From Lyophyllum atratum (Eukaryota > Basidiomycota > Agaricomycetes > Agaricales > Lyophyllaceae), in NCBI GenBank assembly GCA_014905825.1, contig JACGCN010000018.1, forward strand, positions 620,001 through 684,000: 64,000 nt of DNA. Reading direction: 5' to 3'. The notes under the pieces are model-generated. The model was not told the DNA's origin. It searched no databases and saw only the letters and a program-made list of their open reading frames with translations. The stretch's first letter is position 1; every line of letters starts with the position of its first letter. Both the position numbers and the translations under genes were made by a program. Positions 10,198 through 22,218 of the stretch are shown in pieces.

Positions 10198-12402
10198 ATG
10201 AAACTGACTTCGCTTCTCATCGCGGTCACTACAGCCTTTCAACTTGGTTATTCCGGCCATCATGCAGCAGCTTTCGGAACAGACTCCCTGTCTTCACCAT
10301 CTTACCTGAATGGTCTCTCTGCAAACCAGCGGCGTCTTTTTGAATATGCAATGACAGGCTTGGACAGCAATTTTGCACCCCCGATCCTGGTATGTTATCT
10401 CCCCTTCCTTGCGCATTGGTGAAATTATGTGTGTTGAAATCCGTTATAGTTCAGTTCCCCTCGGTACTCTGCCTGGTATGCGGTTGGACTTTTGGCACGC
10501 GCCCGGGACAATGATATCGCGACTGCAGGCAACATCATCCGGGAAGTGTAAGTTATTTGCAACGATGATGCCCGGCTGCCATGCTTATAGGTACTATTGG
10601 CATTGTTGCTATCTAGTATTTCTTATCAATACACCGATCCGACTACAATCTGGTTTGGAACTTTCAGGAACCGCATTGACGCACCAGACCCAGGGGCCGT
10701 ATACCTACCACATGTTCGTCAATCCATTCGTCCCGCCATTTGTTAACTCTAACGTACAACGCATGTCCAATGTCCAGTTATACACTTCCTATGATTCAAA
10801 CCAGGGTCTCTTCGTTTGCACGGCATGGATAATTGTTATGGAAGAGTTTCAGGACCTGCTGGAGCCCAATCTTGTCGCTCTGATGAAACGAAGCATGTAC
10901 AACGCGACAATCGGTGACGGATATCGTGTTGCAGGTGTGGATGGTGATAATCGTAAGTGATTTAGACTTTTGACGCGTCTCATATTCTGAAACTGCTTCA
11001 ACATCCAGTCTATCCTGTCTATTCTAATCCATGGTGCGTGTAGCTCTAGTATAGGCATCTATTTCCGCCGTCTAATGATGAAAAGGTACATGCGCGTAAT
11101 GTCTGCCACCTACGTTGGACATATGATGGGCGATGCCAACATGACGTTCTGGGGCAACGAATGGGCACGTCAGGCGATCGTTGAATTCGACCGATACAGC
11201 ACTTTGAGCGAGGTAAAGTACCATTTTATATCAATCTCACACATGCAACCTACCTATCTTCACCTTCAGTTCAACTCTGGGACATACACAGGCGTCACGC
11301 TCTTCGCTCTTTCTCTCTCGGGTTATATGCCATCAAACTCTACTATCGCTGGACGAGCTGCCGATATCATCACGAAGACATGGGAGCAAATTGGAAACTT
11401 ATGGAACCCGACGCTGAAGACGCTAGGCGGGCCTTGGGACAGAACGTACGGGTTCTCCATGGTGAGCGTCCCAAAAACGCCATCATGTATAGCTGTAACC
11501 TGATCCGATCGTTATGCTAGAAATCATATTTCGGAATTCTGGGAGCGCAAGTCGCTGGTATTATCGGAGGACTGGACGATGGTTCCGCTCCATTGCCACT
11601 ACCTCTCGTCGGAAGCGAACATTACGGCGACGCAGCTATCATAGCATTGTGACTAATATTCTTCTTCTCAATCCTGAAATCGCTGACCGTGTTTCCACTC
11701 AGAACACCCCTCGTGTCCAAATTCCACGACAAATACGTATCCCCCTCTGTACGCTCGAAGCTTGTTAAACTCGCCGGTCATGGCCACGCCAATTTCGCCC
11801 AAGCCGTGTCCCTGCCATTTGACAATCTTGCATATCCACGAAACTATTCATCTTGGACCCAGACGGGTCTCAGCGTCGGTGGAATCGAGGTTGATAGCAA
11901 TGTCATTGGGGGCCCCGCCATAAACCCAACTGCGTTTACGCCTGGTGTCATTTTATGGGATGCAGGGCAGTCAGGCACCGCCTGGATTTCGGTCAGTCGA
12001 ATTCATGCGTTTCTAGATTCTGGACATGATTGAAATCTTGCGGCGTAGCATTATTCGACGTCACGTACTATATCCGCCATCGCGACTTCTAAAAACCTGA
12101 CCATATCATACCCACCTTCCCGCGCCTTCCCCGACCTCGAGACTGGTACTTCGAAGGTGATGACATTCCTCATCTCAGGCTTCAGACATGTCTCCCTTGG
12201 TGCCGACTTCCTGGAAAGTGGAACCGCTGTGCTCCCTGGTCTGCGGCTGAGCCTGTCTGGCAACGTCGTTGTGCACGGCACCCGACTCTTCGAGTACGGT
12301 GTTGGGACGCTTAATGACCTGATGTATTATAACCTGACGTATACCATACCGGATACGCTGGAAGGTGCTCCTCAGGTTGTTCTGGCGTTTGAGAAGGTCT
12401 GA
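10198..12402 (+). CDS. Secreted fungal protein of unknown function, multi-exon
   Basis: The start ATG at 10198 gives a signal peptide (MKLTSLLIAVTTAFQLGYSG). Eight or more introns join in frame. Examples are 10390-10449, about 10548-10618, and 10699-10777 (DPGA|LYTSYDSNQGLF). Landmarks are GLFVCTAWIIVMEEFQDLLE, YPVYSNPWYMRVM (joined across a very short exon), EFNSGTYTGVTLFALSL, GPWDRTYGFSM, and a C-terminal beta-rich part ending VVLAFEKV. Potential N-glycosylation sites occur (NMT, NST, NYS, NLT). I recall homologues of this pattern in many fungi, annotated only as hypothetical. The helical Trp/Tyr-rich middle suggests an (alpha/alpha) toroid glycosidase-like fold, but I see no proven catalytic pair, so no reaction is assigned. 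Confidence 0.82.
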
Positions 12403-13945
12403 AAATTGGTGTCTGGGAGGAGCAAACTGGCGGACAGGACGAGCAATACGAGACGCAATTCTAATGGGTTTTTACTTCCTTGTTCGAATCAATCTTTTGA
12501 TCTTAGGCTGCGCCCATGTTGGTCGAAGCGTTGCACATATATTGCCGCAATATCACGGATTAGGACTCTTGCTTTCTCCGTGGCGATGTTGGCGCTGATC
12601 CTGTGTGTCATGTCTACCTATATGCTTTGGTGACGCGACTCGAGGCCACCAGTCCCGTCTTCCCAGTCTGAGCATGTAAAGTGCGGGCAGCGACCGACGC
12701 CTTGGTTATTGGCATAAATGTTTTGCAAGGTATCCGCGTTTCGTGATCTTTGATCGATATATGCAGACCTAATGATGCTCGATTGCTCTGCGGAGACTTG
12801 GCCGAAATTACTGGATGTGACCATTTTACAAGGAAAGAATCGCAACCCACCTCGGACCCAGATAACCTACTTACGACTACAGGAACTGTTCGGCTGCAGT
12901 GGGTAGTCCTTGTTTGATCGTGCTGTGTTGGTGTTGTTCATTTGGGATAACAGGTTTGCGATGATTTCCTCCCTTTTGGCCGTGGTTGGTAATGATAATC
13001 ACGACAGGTCATATCGTATGCAAACGGCTGCTATACATCGCAGACGTCACTTCGCGAAAGAAGAGCGAAGACGAATGAAGTTATCGAGAAAATGGCAGCT
13101 GTCAGAAATCCCGATCCTATCGGAGTGCGACCCGAGGGCTGAACAAAATGCAAAAACCTACTTCCCGCTACACAACCCACACAGAGACTTATAGCCAAGT
13201 CCGGCCTCGGGCGCCCAAGACAGGGTCCTGATACTCTTGTAGTCTGTGACTGCGGGATGTGTCAGCGGCTCCGGGTACTGCTGCTGGCGGCGGTACACTG
13301 GGGCTGTCCGACTACCAGGATATGGCCTTTCCTTTTTCTTTTTCTTTTTTTTTCTTTTTTGGTTTTTTTTAGAGCGCGAATCGACTCCTTCCAGGTGGAA
13401 ATGCGCAAAATCCTACGTTCTCAATGACTGGCGACTTCGCATGGGTTTTGGGACGGGTTGGCAGGTGATCATGCGGTGACCCTTGCAATGGGCATAGGTA
13501 GGTATGTACTCCCTCCGGTTTTGATGGCAAAGACTGTCGGAATACCTGACTTCCGGAAGTGGTTATTCTTTTATTGAGCGGTATCAGGGGTGTGTAGAAA
13601 GGCTTTGTGGCGTGTTGTTTTCAGGCGTGACGTGTCGGAGCAACGACTTCAAGTTGTTCAGAGCAAATGCAGTTTGTCAACTTCGACCATTGAAGCTGAA
13701 GCTTGAAGCTTGAAGGCCGACTCAGGCGCATGCACCCTGCCACGATTATCGATGGAGACAGATTTGCACCATGTCCGACAATGCTCCCTCTAACTTCATC
13801 TTCACATACACAATCGAAACAGTGAAATAAAGCAAAAATAGATTGAAAGCGAAAGTGTATGCATACACAACGAAAAATACGAGAGCAGACGCGAAGATCC
13901 AAAAACTGAACCCAAACCACCCACTATATCACATCACATCCACAC
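12403..13945. other. 1.5 kb intergenic, mostly dispersed-repeat copy A
   Basis: No gene is supportable. The centre (about 12720-13480) is a dispersed repeat listed separately. A pyrimidine-rich tract lies at about 13325-13372. 13490-13945 should include the 3' UTR of the eIF3a gene. Confidence 0.5.
12720..13480 (+). repeat. Dispersed repeat, copy A
   Basis: Reads the same as copy B (18240-18822, inverted) over most of its length, for example around GGCAGCTGTCAGAAATCCCG and CGGCTCCGGGTACTGCTGCT. Copy A has an extra 137 bp (12817-12953) that begins GT and ends AG. A T-rich tract follows at 13325-13372. No long intact frame is shared between the copies, so the element looks non-autonomous or decayed. 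Confidence 0.75.
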
Positions 13946-16900
13946 CTAAGATCTAGCCTGTCTAGGGCGATACACAGCCTTCGCCGGCTGGAACCCATCA
14001 TCGTCCTTCTTAGGCTCCTCCCCCCTTGGGAGCGGCGCCGCACCCGGGCGGGGCGAAGCCGTCCCAGCACCGCGAAGGGGAGGCGCAGCACCACCGCCCG
14101 CAGCCTTCCTCGCCGCCTCCCTCTCACGCCATCCTCCTCCTCCTCCTCCCGCAGCAGCCGCGCCTCCAGGCACGAACCGGGGCGGCGCCGCACCAGCAGG
14201 GCTGTCCGAACGCGGCGGGGGCGTAGCGACGGCCGCAGCGCGTGTCGGGGTGGCCGGTACCGAGCTCACGGGGGTGGGGCGGCGCCATACGGAAGGCTCG
14301 CCGCCGTTGGCGCGGGCAGCGACGGGGGCGCGGAGGGGTGCCTTGGGCTCGTTCAGACGTGCGAGTCGGCGTGCCTCGGCCTCCTCCTCGCGCTGTTGTT
14401 GGAGGCGGGCCTTTTCGAATGCGGCTGCGCGTTCGGCTTCGCGCTCTTTGCGGAGGGCGACAGCTTTTTCTTCTATTTCCCGCTTGGCAGCTTCTGCGGC
14501 CTCGGCGGCAGCTTCTTCCTCGGCGCGGAGGCGTTCTTCCTCTGCAGCACGTTCTATGGTTCAAAGAAGAGATACAATGAGCATAATGATCAAACACCCA
14601 ACGACCCAAAGCGAAATAAAACGTACCTTCTGCAAGCCTGGCCTCCTCGGCCTCTTCCTCCCTCCTCAACCTCTCCTCCTTCTCCTCCCTCTGCTTTTCC
14701 TCCTCCCTCGCCTTGAGAACCGCATTCCGCCTCTTAGTCTTCTCCTCCTCGATCTTCTTGAGCGCCGCCTCCTTCCTTTTCGCAAACTCCGACGCCTTCT
14801 TCGCCACAATAGCCTCCCGCCTCGCCGTATAATCGTCCATCATCCTCGCGAGCCGCTGCTTAGTAGCCATATCCTCTTCGTACGCGACATACGAGCCCTC
14901 CTTGCGCGCACGCTGCACCATCTCGTGCGTCTCGCGGTCGTTCTTCTGCTGCTGCTCGTAGTCCTGTGCGACCATAGGCCGCTCCTCCTTGCGGTAAGCG
15001 CGCTCGACGTGGTCCACGCGCTTGGCGATGATGCGTAGACGCTCCGAGAGCTCCTTCTTTTCCTTTTCGAGCTGCGCCACTTGGATGACAATGAGGCCTT
15101 CCGTATCGATCGTCTCGAGTTTCTATCGCACAAAGTCAATACACGGCCATCACAACAAAAGGCACCCAAAAGACTCACATCGACATCATTCGGCTTCAAA
15201 ATACCCTTATCCACCAAACTCTGCGCATACTTCTTCGCCTCATCATTCCTAATCGTCTCCAGCTCCTTCTTCGTCCTCTCCTGCTCCTTCCTCTTCATCT
15301 CCTCCCTCACCCTCTTACTCTCCTCCTCCTTCTCCCTCCTCGAAATCTCCGCCCTCCGGCTCGTCTCCTCCTTCTCCTTCCTCACGCTCAACTCACTCAA
15401 CAACTCCCTCCTCCTTGCCATCAACGCCCTCCTCAACTGCAACGCCTTCCTCTCCCCCTCCGCCGCCTTAACCAGCCCCTCAAACCTCTCCCTCTGCTCC
15501 TCCTCACTCACCTCCTCCCTCCCCCTCCTCTCCTCCCGCTCCAACCTCCCAATCGAATAATACAACCCCCCCGCAATCTTCCCCAGCCTCGTCCGTACCA
15601 GCTCCGCCATCGACGGCTGCACGCCCACCTCCCCAGCCGCAGCAGACGTGCTCGCGCCCGCGGTCTGCTCGTCCCCAGGCGCGAATGCATCGTCGACAAA
15701 GGTGATGCTCCCCGCCTTGTGGTCCACGCGGATGCTGAGCTCGCCACGGCGCGCGCAGCCCATGACGTACCCCTCAATCTGCGCGTCGTCGTAGGCACCC
15801 GGCAGGCCCGCGGCCCGCAGGGGTTCGACGAGCGACAGGAGGCTCGTCAGGGTTATGGTGGAGTAGACCTGTGCGAGCTGAGATAGGAGACGCGAGAGGA
15901 GGGCGCGTTGGAGGAGGGGGAGATAGGGTGCATAGGGCGAGTCAGGGGTCTGCTCGGCGGAAAGGGAGGAGAGGATGGGCGCGATGACGGCACAGAGGGT
16001 GAGGGGGTCGAAGGTTACTTCGAGGATGTTGTAGAGCGCTTTGATAGGCTCAGGGGAGAGCTTGAGGACGTCCCGGGAGAGCTGTAAATGGTACGATGTT
16101 AGCCTCGAGATCTAAGCCCTGAAAAGGTAGAAGGGACTGACAGCATCCTTGAGCAAACCAGCGCGGGTGGGCACCTTTGTAAGGCCCAAGAGGGCGGTGA
16201 GCCGGGCGTTCTTGCCTTTGAGCTCATCCTGCTCTTCGGTGTGGAGGCCAACAGGGACAGCGAGAGCGCTGACGAGGACCTGGCCTGCGAGTTTGCTGAG
16301 CTCTTCATCAGACTTGCCGCCGATGCTGGTGACGATGGCGTAGTAGCGTCCCCAGGCGGCAGCATGGTACAGTGCGTTGCCGCTCATCAGGAAGATCTTG
16401 GTGAGTTTCTCGTAGTAGTTGGCCATCATGGCGGGGCGCGGAGCCTTCTTGGCCATGGTGAGCAGATTGTGGACGTCCTCGACGGAACGGAAGGCTTCTT
16501 GCCAGAGCTCGAGCTCGACGGAGGTGTTTAGCTGAGCAAAGCGAGTGTCGAGATGGTGTTGCAGGGTATCGGCGTCGGAGAGGTTGATAGAGTGCGGCTG
16601 GTTCGCGTATTTGGCGACGTTGGAGAGATGCAGGCGGAGGGTTTCGCAGAGGCGACGGAACTCGACTTTGCGCTGATGCTTCAAGCAAAACTTGAACGCT
16701 TGCTGAGCAATTTGCTATAGAGATTCCAAGTTGGAGAGATATACGACAGGGTAGTTAGGAGAGAGCTTACCTGGTAGATGACCTCTAAACGGGCGTTATT
16801 CTTAAGCGTCTCGAGTGACGTGCGATAGCTTTCCCAAAGGAACTTGAGCCATGGAGTAACAAGTGCACGGTCAGTGCGGTCCTTGCTCTGATCACCGCTG

Positions 16901-17298
16901 ACGGCGCCCAGCAGAATGCTCTCAGGGGTCTCGCTGGCCTCTAGATCATCAACGTCGACAGCCGACTTGACAGCGGCCTTCTCCTGAGCCTCGCGCACCT
17001 TGGCATCGGCAAGCTGGACGAAGCGAGTGATAACGGATTCGATGCTCTGCACGCTTGTATTCTGGGCAATGTTTTTGTACTGCATGAGGCCTTCCTTGGC
17101 CGTACGGCCCTTGCGCATATCGACGCAGAGCTCGACGAAGCGCATCATGATGGGCTCAAGCGCCGTGAGGGGTGTGGATCGAAAGCGCTTGGAGGAGAAC
17201 ATTTCTGTGAGGGATTGGAGAGCGGCATGGGTCTGGCCGACGGATACTAGTCCCTCGGCCTGCTTCAGGACCGTCTCTGGTTTGGAAAACGGAGCCAT
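13946..17298 (-). CDS. TIF32: Eukaryotic translation initiation factor 3 subunit A (eIF3a), 5 exons, about 1035 aa
   Basis: Largest scaffold subunit of eIF3, which recruits mRNA and tRNA to the 40S ribosome. Exons 17298-16771, 16714-16142, 16081-15179, 15122-14627 and 14553-13946 sum to 3108 nt, an exact multiple of three. The N-terminus ([18 protein letters not shown]) is the expected eIF3a start. Next come TPR-like helices ([31 protein letters not shown]), then a PCI domain around [13 protein letters not shown] long charged coiled coil follows (residues about 600-900, Glu/Arg/Lys rich), then an Ala/Gly/Pro-rich tail ending [10 protein letters not shown]. Length fits the fungal family. Very high G+C in the last exon makes large antisense open frames that are not genes. 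Confidence 0.96.
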
Positions 17299-18239
17299 AT
17301 TGACTGGGAATAGGATGAGATTTGTGATAAATGTGGTAGTAGAGATGACCTACATTAGGGCTGTACTTTTTGGCCTTGATGTAGACCGCGGATGGCTGGT
17401 ATCGGTGCTCGACGCTGGCGACGTTGTCCTCTGATGTTGTGTGATCCTCCTTTGAAAAAATTAGGTTTGGATTTAGGGCTGGCTTTTCGTAGTCACGTGT
17501 CAACGGACGTAATTCAAGTCAGTGGTCACTGCCAGTGCCAACTCCGCTCCGACCACGCCTCGTCCTAGGCCCATTCCGACCACTGAATCAGCGTGCCCAA
17601 AACGCACTCAATGCTCCACTGTGACCTTCAAATCTACGCTTCCGATCTGACCAGAAAACCGGGGAAGGATCTCCGAATTCATTACACTGGCAAACCCACC
17701 GGAGAATACGCCAACCGAAACACGCTCAGGTCATACATTCATTCAGTATGATGGATTCCTGGCCCTTGCCGCAATTTGGAATCCTTTCCGGGGCGCATCC
17801 TATCTTAGGATTGCTGGAAGAGGACCAGTCCCGGTAGTCGAACAACCACAATATACCACCGCCTAAACGAACGAACGACAGCACTTGAATCCGTTGATAC
17901 GGCCTGCACTCGTACACCACAGGGACCTCAAGACTTGGAACTGGTTACTAGCCTCTGCGCAATTTCTATGGTTGGCGGTGTGTTTTTGGATCGAATGGCG
18001 TGCTGGTGGAACGTGAACTCCCAGTATCACTTTGCTTCCCCCTCCTCGTGTCCTCCCTATCAGAACGTCGGGTAGTCATCTTACGCAGTCGAGAGATACG
18101 TAATAGACGGCAGCGATATCAGGGCTGCGTTCAATATACGTACACTATGATCATCGGTTTCAACAACGATGTCAAGCACTCCGTCCATCTGGGATCACTT
18201 CCTTCTTAGTTCTACGTTCCAAATCCAGTACTCGTCTTA
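17299..18239. other. Intergenic upstream of eIF3a, no gene seen
   Basis: Should hold the eIF3a promoter. Only short frames without motifs are present. Confidence 0.4.
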
Positions 18240-18822
18240 TCCAGCACAAACGGCCTCCTACTCTCTGCAGCTAAACTCCGACTCTGTCGTACGCCCTCCG
18301 ACTTGAGTAGCGAAAACGCGCATCTCCATCTTGAACGAGTCGAACCGCGCTCTGAAGAAAAAAGGAAAGCCGCATCCTGGTAGTCGGACAGCTCCAGTGT
18401 ACCGCCGCCAGCAGCAGTACCCGGAGCCGCTGACACATCCCGCAGTCAGAGACTACAAGTGTATCAGGACCCTGTCTTGGGCGCCCGAGGCCGGACCTGG
18501 CCATAAGTCTCTGTGTGGGTTGTGTAGCTGGAGATCGGTTTTTGCATTTTGTTCAGCCCCCGGGTCGCACTCCGACCGGATCGGGATTTCTGACAGCTGC
18601 CACTATTCCGATAAATTCACTCGTCTTCGCTGTTATTTCGCGAAGGGACGTATTCGATGTATCGAAGCAGTTTGCGTGCGATATATGGCGTTATGATAAT
18701 CGTTACCAGCCACGGCCAAAAGGGAGGAGATCATCGCAAACCTTCAGTATCTCCGCCCAAATCCCTGCCAGTGCCTTCGAGCATCATCAGGTCTGCATAT
18801 ATCGATCCAAGCTTGTAAAACA
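18240..18822 (-). repeat. Dispersed repeat, copy B (inverted relative to copy A)
   Basis: The reverse complement matches copy A (12720-13480) closely by eye, for example CAGAGACTTATGGCCAGG against cagagacttatagccaag. It lacks the 137-bp GT...AG segment of copy A; the junction lies at 18741/18742. Together the two copies form an inverted pair around eIF3a. Confidence 0.75.
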
Positions 18823-20054
18823 CTTACTTACCTTGCCACCTGAGGTCGTCCATCGGTGGGACACCGTTCTGTCCGAATTTTGATCAGTCTTAGAGTGCAC
18901 CAGGTTAATCGCGAAGAGGTAGTCCTCAGCATCGACGGCAATGAGTGCAGTGCAGCTCCTGGGTCCTTCTGTGAGTCACGAGCAGCTCACATTGGGCACA
19001 CTCCCCGCTCCATGTACTAAATCATGTATTCAAGGCATAGGACAGACGTGGACGGTCATCGAAGGCAAATCAAATGGGCTCAAGCGGTATCCTGAAACCT
19101 ATTGATCTATCAATCTCAGAGATAAGGGTGCGACCAGGAGTGCCACTCAGGAATTTCGCACAGGGTTTCTCCAGTCGAACCCCGGATTTTTTAGCGGATC
19201 GGTGGCCAATCTCGGATCATATCCTATTCTTTATCAAGTCTTCCCAGCATGCAGTTGACCTGAGGGAAAACGGCACTGGGGCACCGCGTAGCCTGCTGCC
19301 CAAAAAATCGATAGGATGAGGGCGCGCTTTGAGCACACAGACTTCAGGTCGGCCAAGAATATATGTAATCCCAAGATGTCCTCTCCAAAAAGGGTTGCCA
19401 GCGGTAGCCTGTCGCCTGTAGCTCCAAGAGCCAGAAGTGAGAGAGACTTTAAGAGCAACGAGCCGACGGTGCCTGAGTAGTAGTCGAGACTAAAGCCTTG
19501 AGGAAACTTCAGAGTCATAAATATATACTGCGCCTTGCAGTGAGGATCAGAAGTCATTCCTCGAAGGGGAGGGCGGAACATGATGCAAATCGGAGTCAAG
19601 AAACCTCCAGGCGATAATGGTCCACTTGTTTGGAAGTAACCTTATGGTAAACAGATCGACTATCATCTGTTACAAGGTCAGCTACCGGAGACTAGGTCAG
19701 CGCATCGCAAGCGCATCGATTGAAAAACATGACAAAGCTCCTCGCCGGTTTGAGTCCGAGTCTACGACTCTCAGCAGATGTAACCCAGAGGCGGGACGAA
19801 CAGACATTTTACAAGATCTGATATTCCGTGGTACTTTCACCCGGGCCACTAATTTACGTGCATGATATACGGACGTTGGGGCTATGGCATTTTATCTTGA
19901 TCTCTTTACTAACATCATGACGTGGCCTCGTATCGTATTTGTATCGTCAGTAGATACACATGAGATATCCCTTTGGCGACGTTTAGACAGTATGACATTC
20001 ATACGTGACTCCTTGATGCTTTGAGTAGAGAGTGCGCGGAAGAAAGGGAAAGAT
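18823..20054. other. 1.2 kb with no supportable gene
   Basis: Frames are short and most need non-ATG starts. A segment at about 18830-18890 resembles the last coding exons of CCH1 at 27.65-27.80 kb (see findings). The region near 20000 is the 3' flank of the F-box gene. Confidence 0.4.
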
Positions 20055-21437
20055 TTACAGTTTACGGTCACAAAAGATATCGACCAGTCCTCTTCCTGAA
20101 AAGTCCCGCTCCACACACAGGCTTCCCGCAGAGTATATATGTGGCATATTCTCCTCGAAATATGCCTGGACAGTCTCCGTATTGTCGAGCCTCCGAAGGA
20201 CACCGGCGCTGGCCGTAATACTAAAAGATTGTACGGCAGTGACCGTATGGAGGACGGGCTGCATCCCTGCAGTGATCCTTGGCGATTGCCAATACACTTC
20301 AGGAGCTATAACACGAATCAGACGCAACGGCGACGTTCCATGCCCTCCAATCAAATATTCATCGATGCGCCTCCATTCGGACTTACCCTCATCAGCAGCG
20401 TCGCCTAGACCGCACAATTCCCCCGCAATCACGGAGAAGGCCACCTCATCAAGATGATTAGCATTCCGAAGCGACTCGCAGAGGTTAGCTACGTAGCGAA
20501 GCCCCGACAAATACATCATCTCAAACGCGACGTGTCGTAGATTTTGGAGGCTTCCCAGTTCGAGATGCATTTTAGGGGAATCGACAGGGAATGCTTAAGG
20601 ACTTCGACGTCAATTTGATGTGTGGTAAGAGTACAATCTCTGCTTACTACAGGTGTCGGTACCAATATACAACTCCTCCAACGAAGAGTTTGCAACACCC
20701 AGAAGTGCTTTCAGCTCGACAACAGTTGCATCGTTCCAAATTCGCAGTGCTAGTTTTCGGAGGCCGCAGGCATGTAGAGGCGAAAGAGGGGTCAGAAGTG
20801 CAGAGTGGAGGGATGAATATCCGCAGTCTGCCTGTAAGATGAGGGTCCGGAGACAGCCTTTACGCTTGGGATCGATTGATGGAGGGGGGGAATATGTGTC
20901 ATCGAACACAATGTCACCTAAGAGGGCCGATCGCGATAACGCGAGGTTTTGGAGGCAGGGGGATGCACAGAGGTAGGAAAGTGGGAAGTGAGATATGTTC
21001 GATAGATTGAAATTGCGCAGCGTAGGGGATCCGAGAACTGTGTATACATCGTGCTTGAATATGTCCGGGTAGAAAGACCAACTTGTAAGTCTAAGGACGG
21101 CGCCTTTGATCTTCATAGATTGCAGTTGATTCAGCTTAGAAAGGGCTACAAATGAAATTCCGGGAGAGGGTGTAATCAGGATTGAGATCGAGTTTACGTA
21201 GGTGCCGAGATGGCTACTAGACATCAACGAGCTTTCTAGGGCTTCGTTCCGCGCGACATCTTCCGGATAGCCTAATGAAACCGAAATTGACCTGTACAAC
21301 ATTTTCTGGGCTGTATTACAGAAGGAAGATGACACCGTGCAGCATGCGACGAGTGTCTCTTGCATCTCGGGGCCGTCGAGAGTCTTGATGATCTTATCGA
21401 TGATCTCTTGAGGAAAGCTCCGAGGGTAGACAGACAT
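20055..21437 (-). CDS. F-box protein with LRR-like C-terminus, 2 exons
   Basis: Probable substrate receptor of an SCF ubiquitin ligase (role inferred from the F-box). From the ATG at 21437 the protein starts MSVYPRSFPQEIIDKIIKTL and continues with SSSFCNTAQKMLYRSISVSL, the usual basidiomycete F-box layout. Then come leucine-rich strands (LSKLNQLQSMKIKGAVLRL, SPTLRNFNLSNISHFPLSYL). A 58-bp intron near 20580-20640 joins DTCT to FPVDSPKMHLELGSLQNLRH, and the frame then runs to the stop at 20055. The frame stays open upstream of 21437 up to the retrotransposon edge; I prefer the ATG directly before the F-box. Target protein unknown. Confidence 0.78.
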
Positions 21438-21580
21438 CGTCGAGCTGAATTCGAAAGATGTCAGATGTTGGGTCCTGTACCGATGACTTTCACCGAACCT
21501 GTTTGTCGACTTGATATGACTTGTGCTTAGGTGACGACTACAGCAAGAGGGCGCCCGGCGGATGCCAGGCGAATGCATCA

Positions 21581-21693
21581 GAAAGCGTTTGGTCTTGTTG
21601 ATTAAGACCAATTAGGCATTTCGGTGATCAAAACCCAATGCCGACGCTTTGAGCGCAAGCTTGAATACTCGACGTAAAAAGTCAAGCTATCCC
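21581..21693 (-). repeat. Ngaro repeat B2 (outer right end)
   Basis: 113 bp, reads identically to B1 at 21954-22066. Its outer edge at 21581 marks the 3' end of the element. A 39-bp spacer separates it from A2. Confidence 0.9.
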
Positions 21694-21732
21694 GGATACG
21701 TAGCTCGCACTGAGATAGGGATGGTGGGTGGG

Positions 21733-21886
21733 AAAGAAAATTTCAGGCTTCAGACCAGTTGCTGGGATGAGAGAGAAAAACTCAAGCTTAACTCACGTGG
21801 CGCTTGATTTTTTCCGTTCTGAACTCGCTTACAAAGAACTATTTCTATTCACCGCTCGCAAGCTCACTTTGAATAGAATTGCAATC
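21733..21886 (-). repeat. Ngaro repeat A2
   Basis: 154 bp, reads identically to A1 at 26925-27078, the same orientation. It sits between B1 and B2, with spacers of 67 and 39 bp. Confidence 0.9.
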
Positions 21887-21953
21887 TTTGTAATAGCTGT
21901 ATCAGAACCAATCAAGAATGTCAAGAAATACTTATGTATTTCAGGTTTTGGGG

Positions 21954-22066
21954 GAAAGCGTTTGGTCTTGTTGATTAAGACCAATTAGGCATTTCGGTGA
22001 TCAAAACCCAATGCCGACGCTTTGAGCGCAAGCTTGAATACTCGACGTAAAAAGTCAAGCTATCCC
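21954..22066 (-). repeat. Ngaro repeat B1
   Basis: 113 bp copy of B2, lying 152 bp downstream of the tyrosine recombinase stop codon side of the element. Confidence 0.9.
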
Positions 22067-22218
22067 AACAAAGAGCTAAGCTCACCACAGCCTGACTTAT
22101 TACGAAAGGCTATCCCCCAAACAGAGCGCAAGCTCCGGAACATATGAACCAGCCAAGAAATAAATTAAATAACGTAAGGACCAGCCCAGGAGCAAGTCAA
22201 ATAAGTGACAGAAGTAAA

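Noticed and set aside
14250..15038. A 262-codon open frame on the plus strand across eIF3a
   Set aside because: It is antisense to a GC-rich, Glu/Arg-biased coding exon, is dominated by Leu/Ser runs, and the minus-strand eIF3a frame is confirmed by exact exon joins.
19234..19599. 121-codon minus-strand frame between the repeat and the F-box gene
   Set aside because: It needs a TTG start, shows no motif, and has no splice partners.
21438..21611. Longer N-terminus for the F-box protein reaching into the retrotransposon
   Set aside because: The far end uses a TTG codon inside repeat B2, and the extra residues lie outside the F-box family pattern; the ATG at 21437 abuts the F-box.
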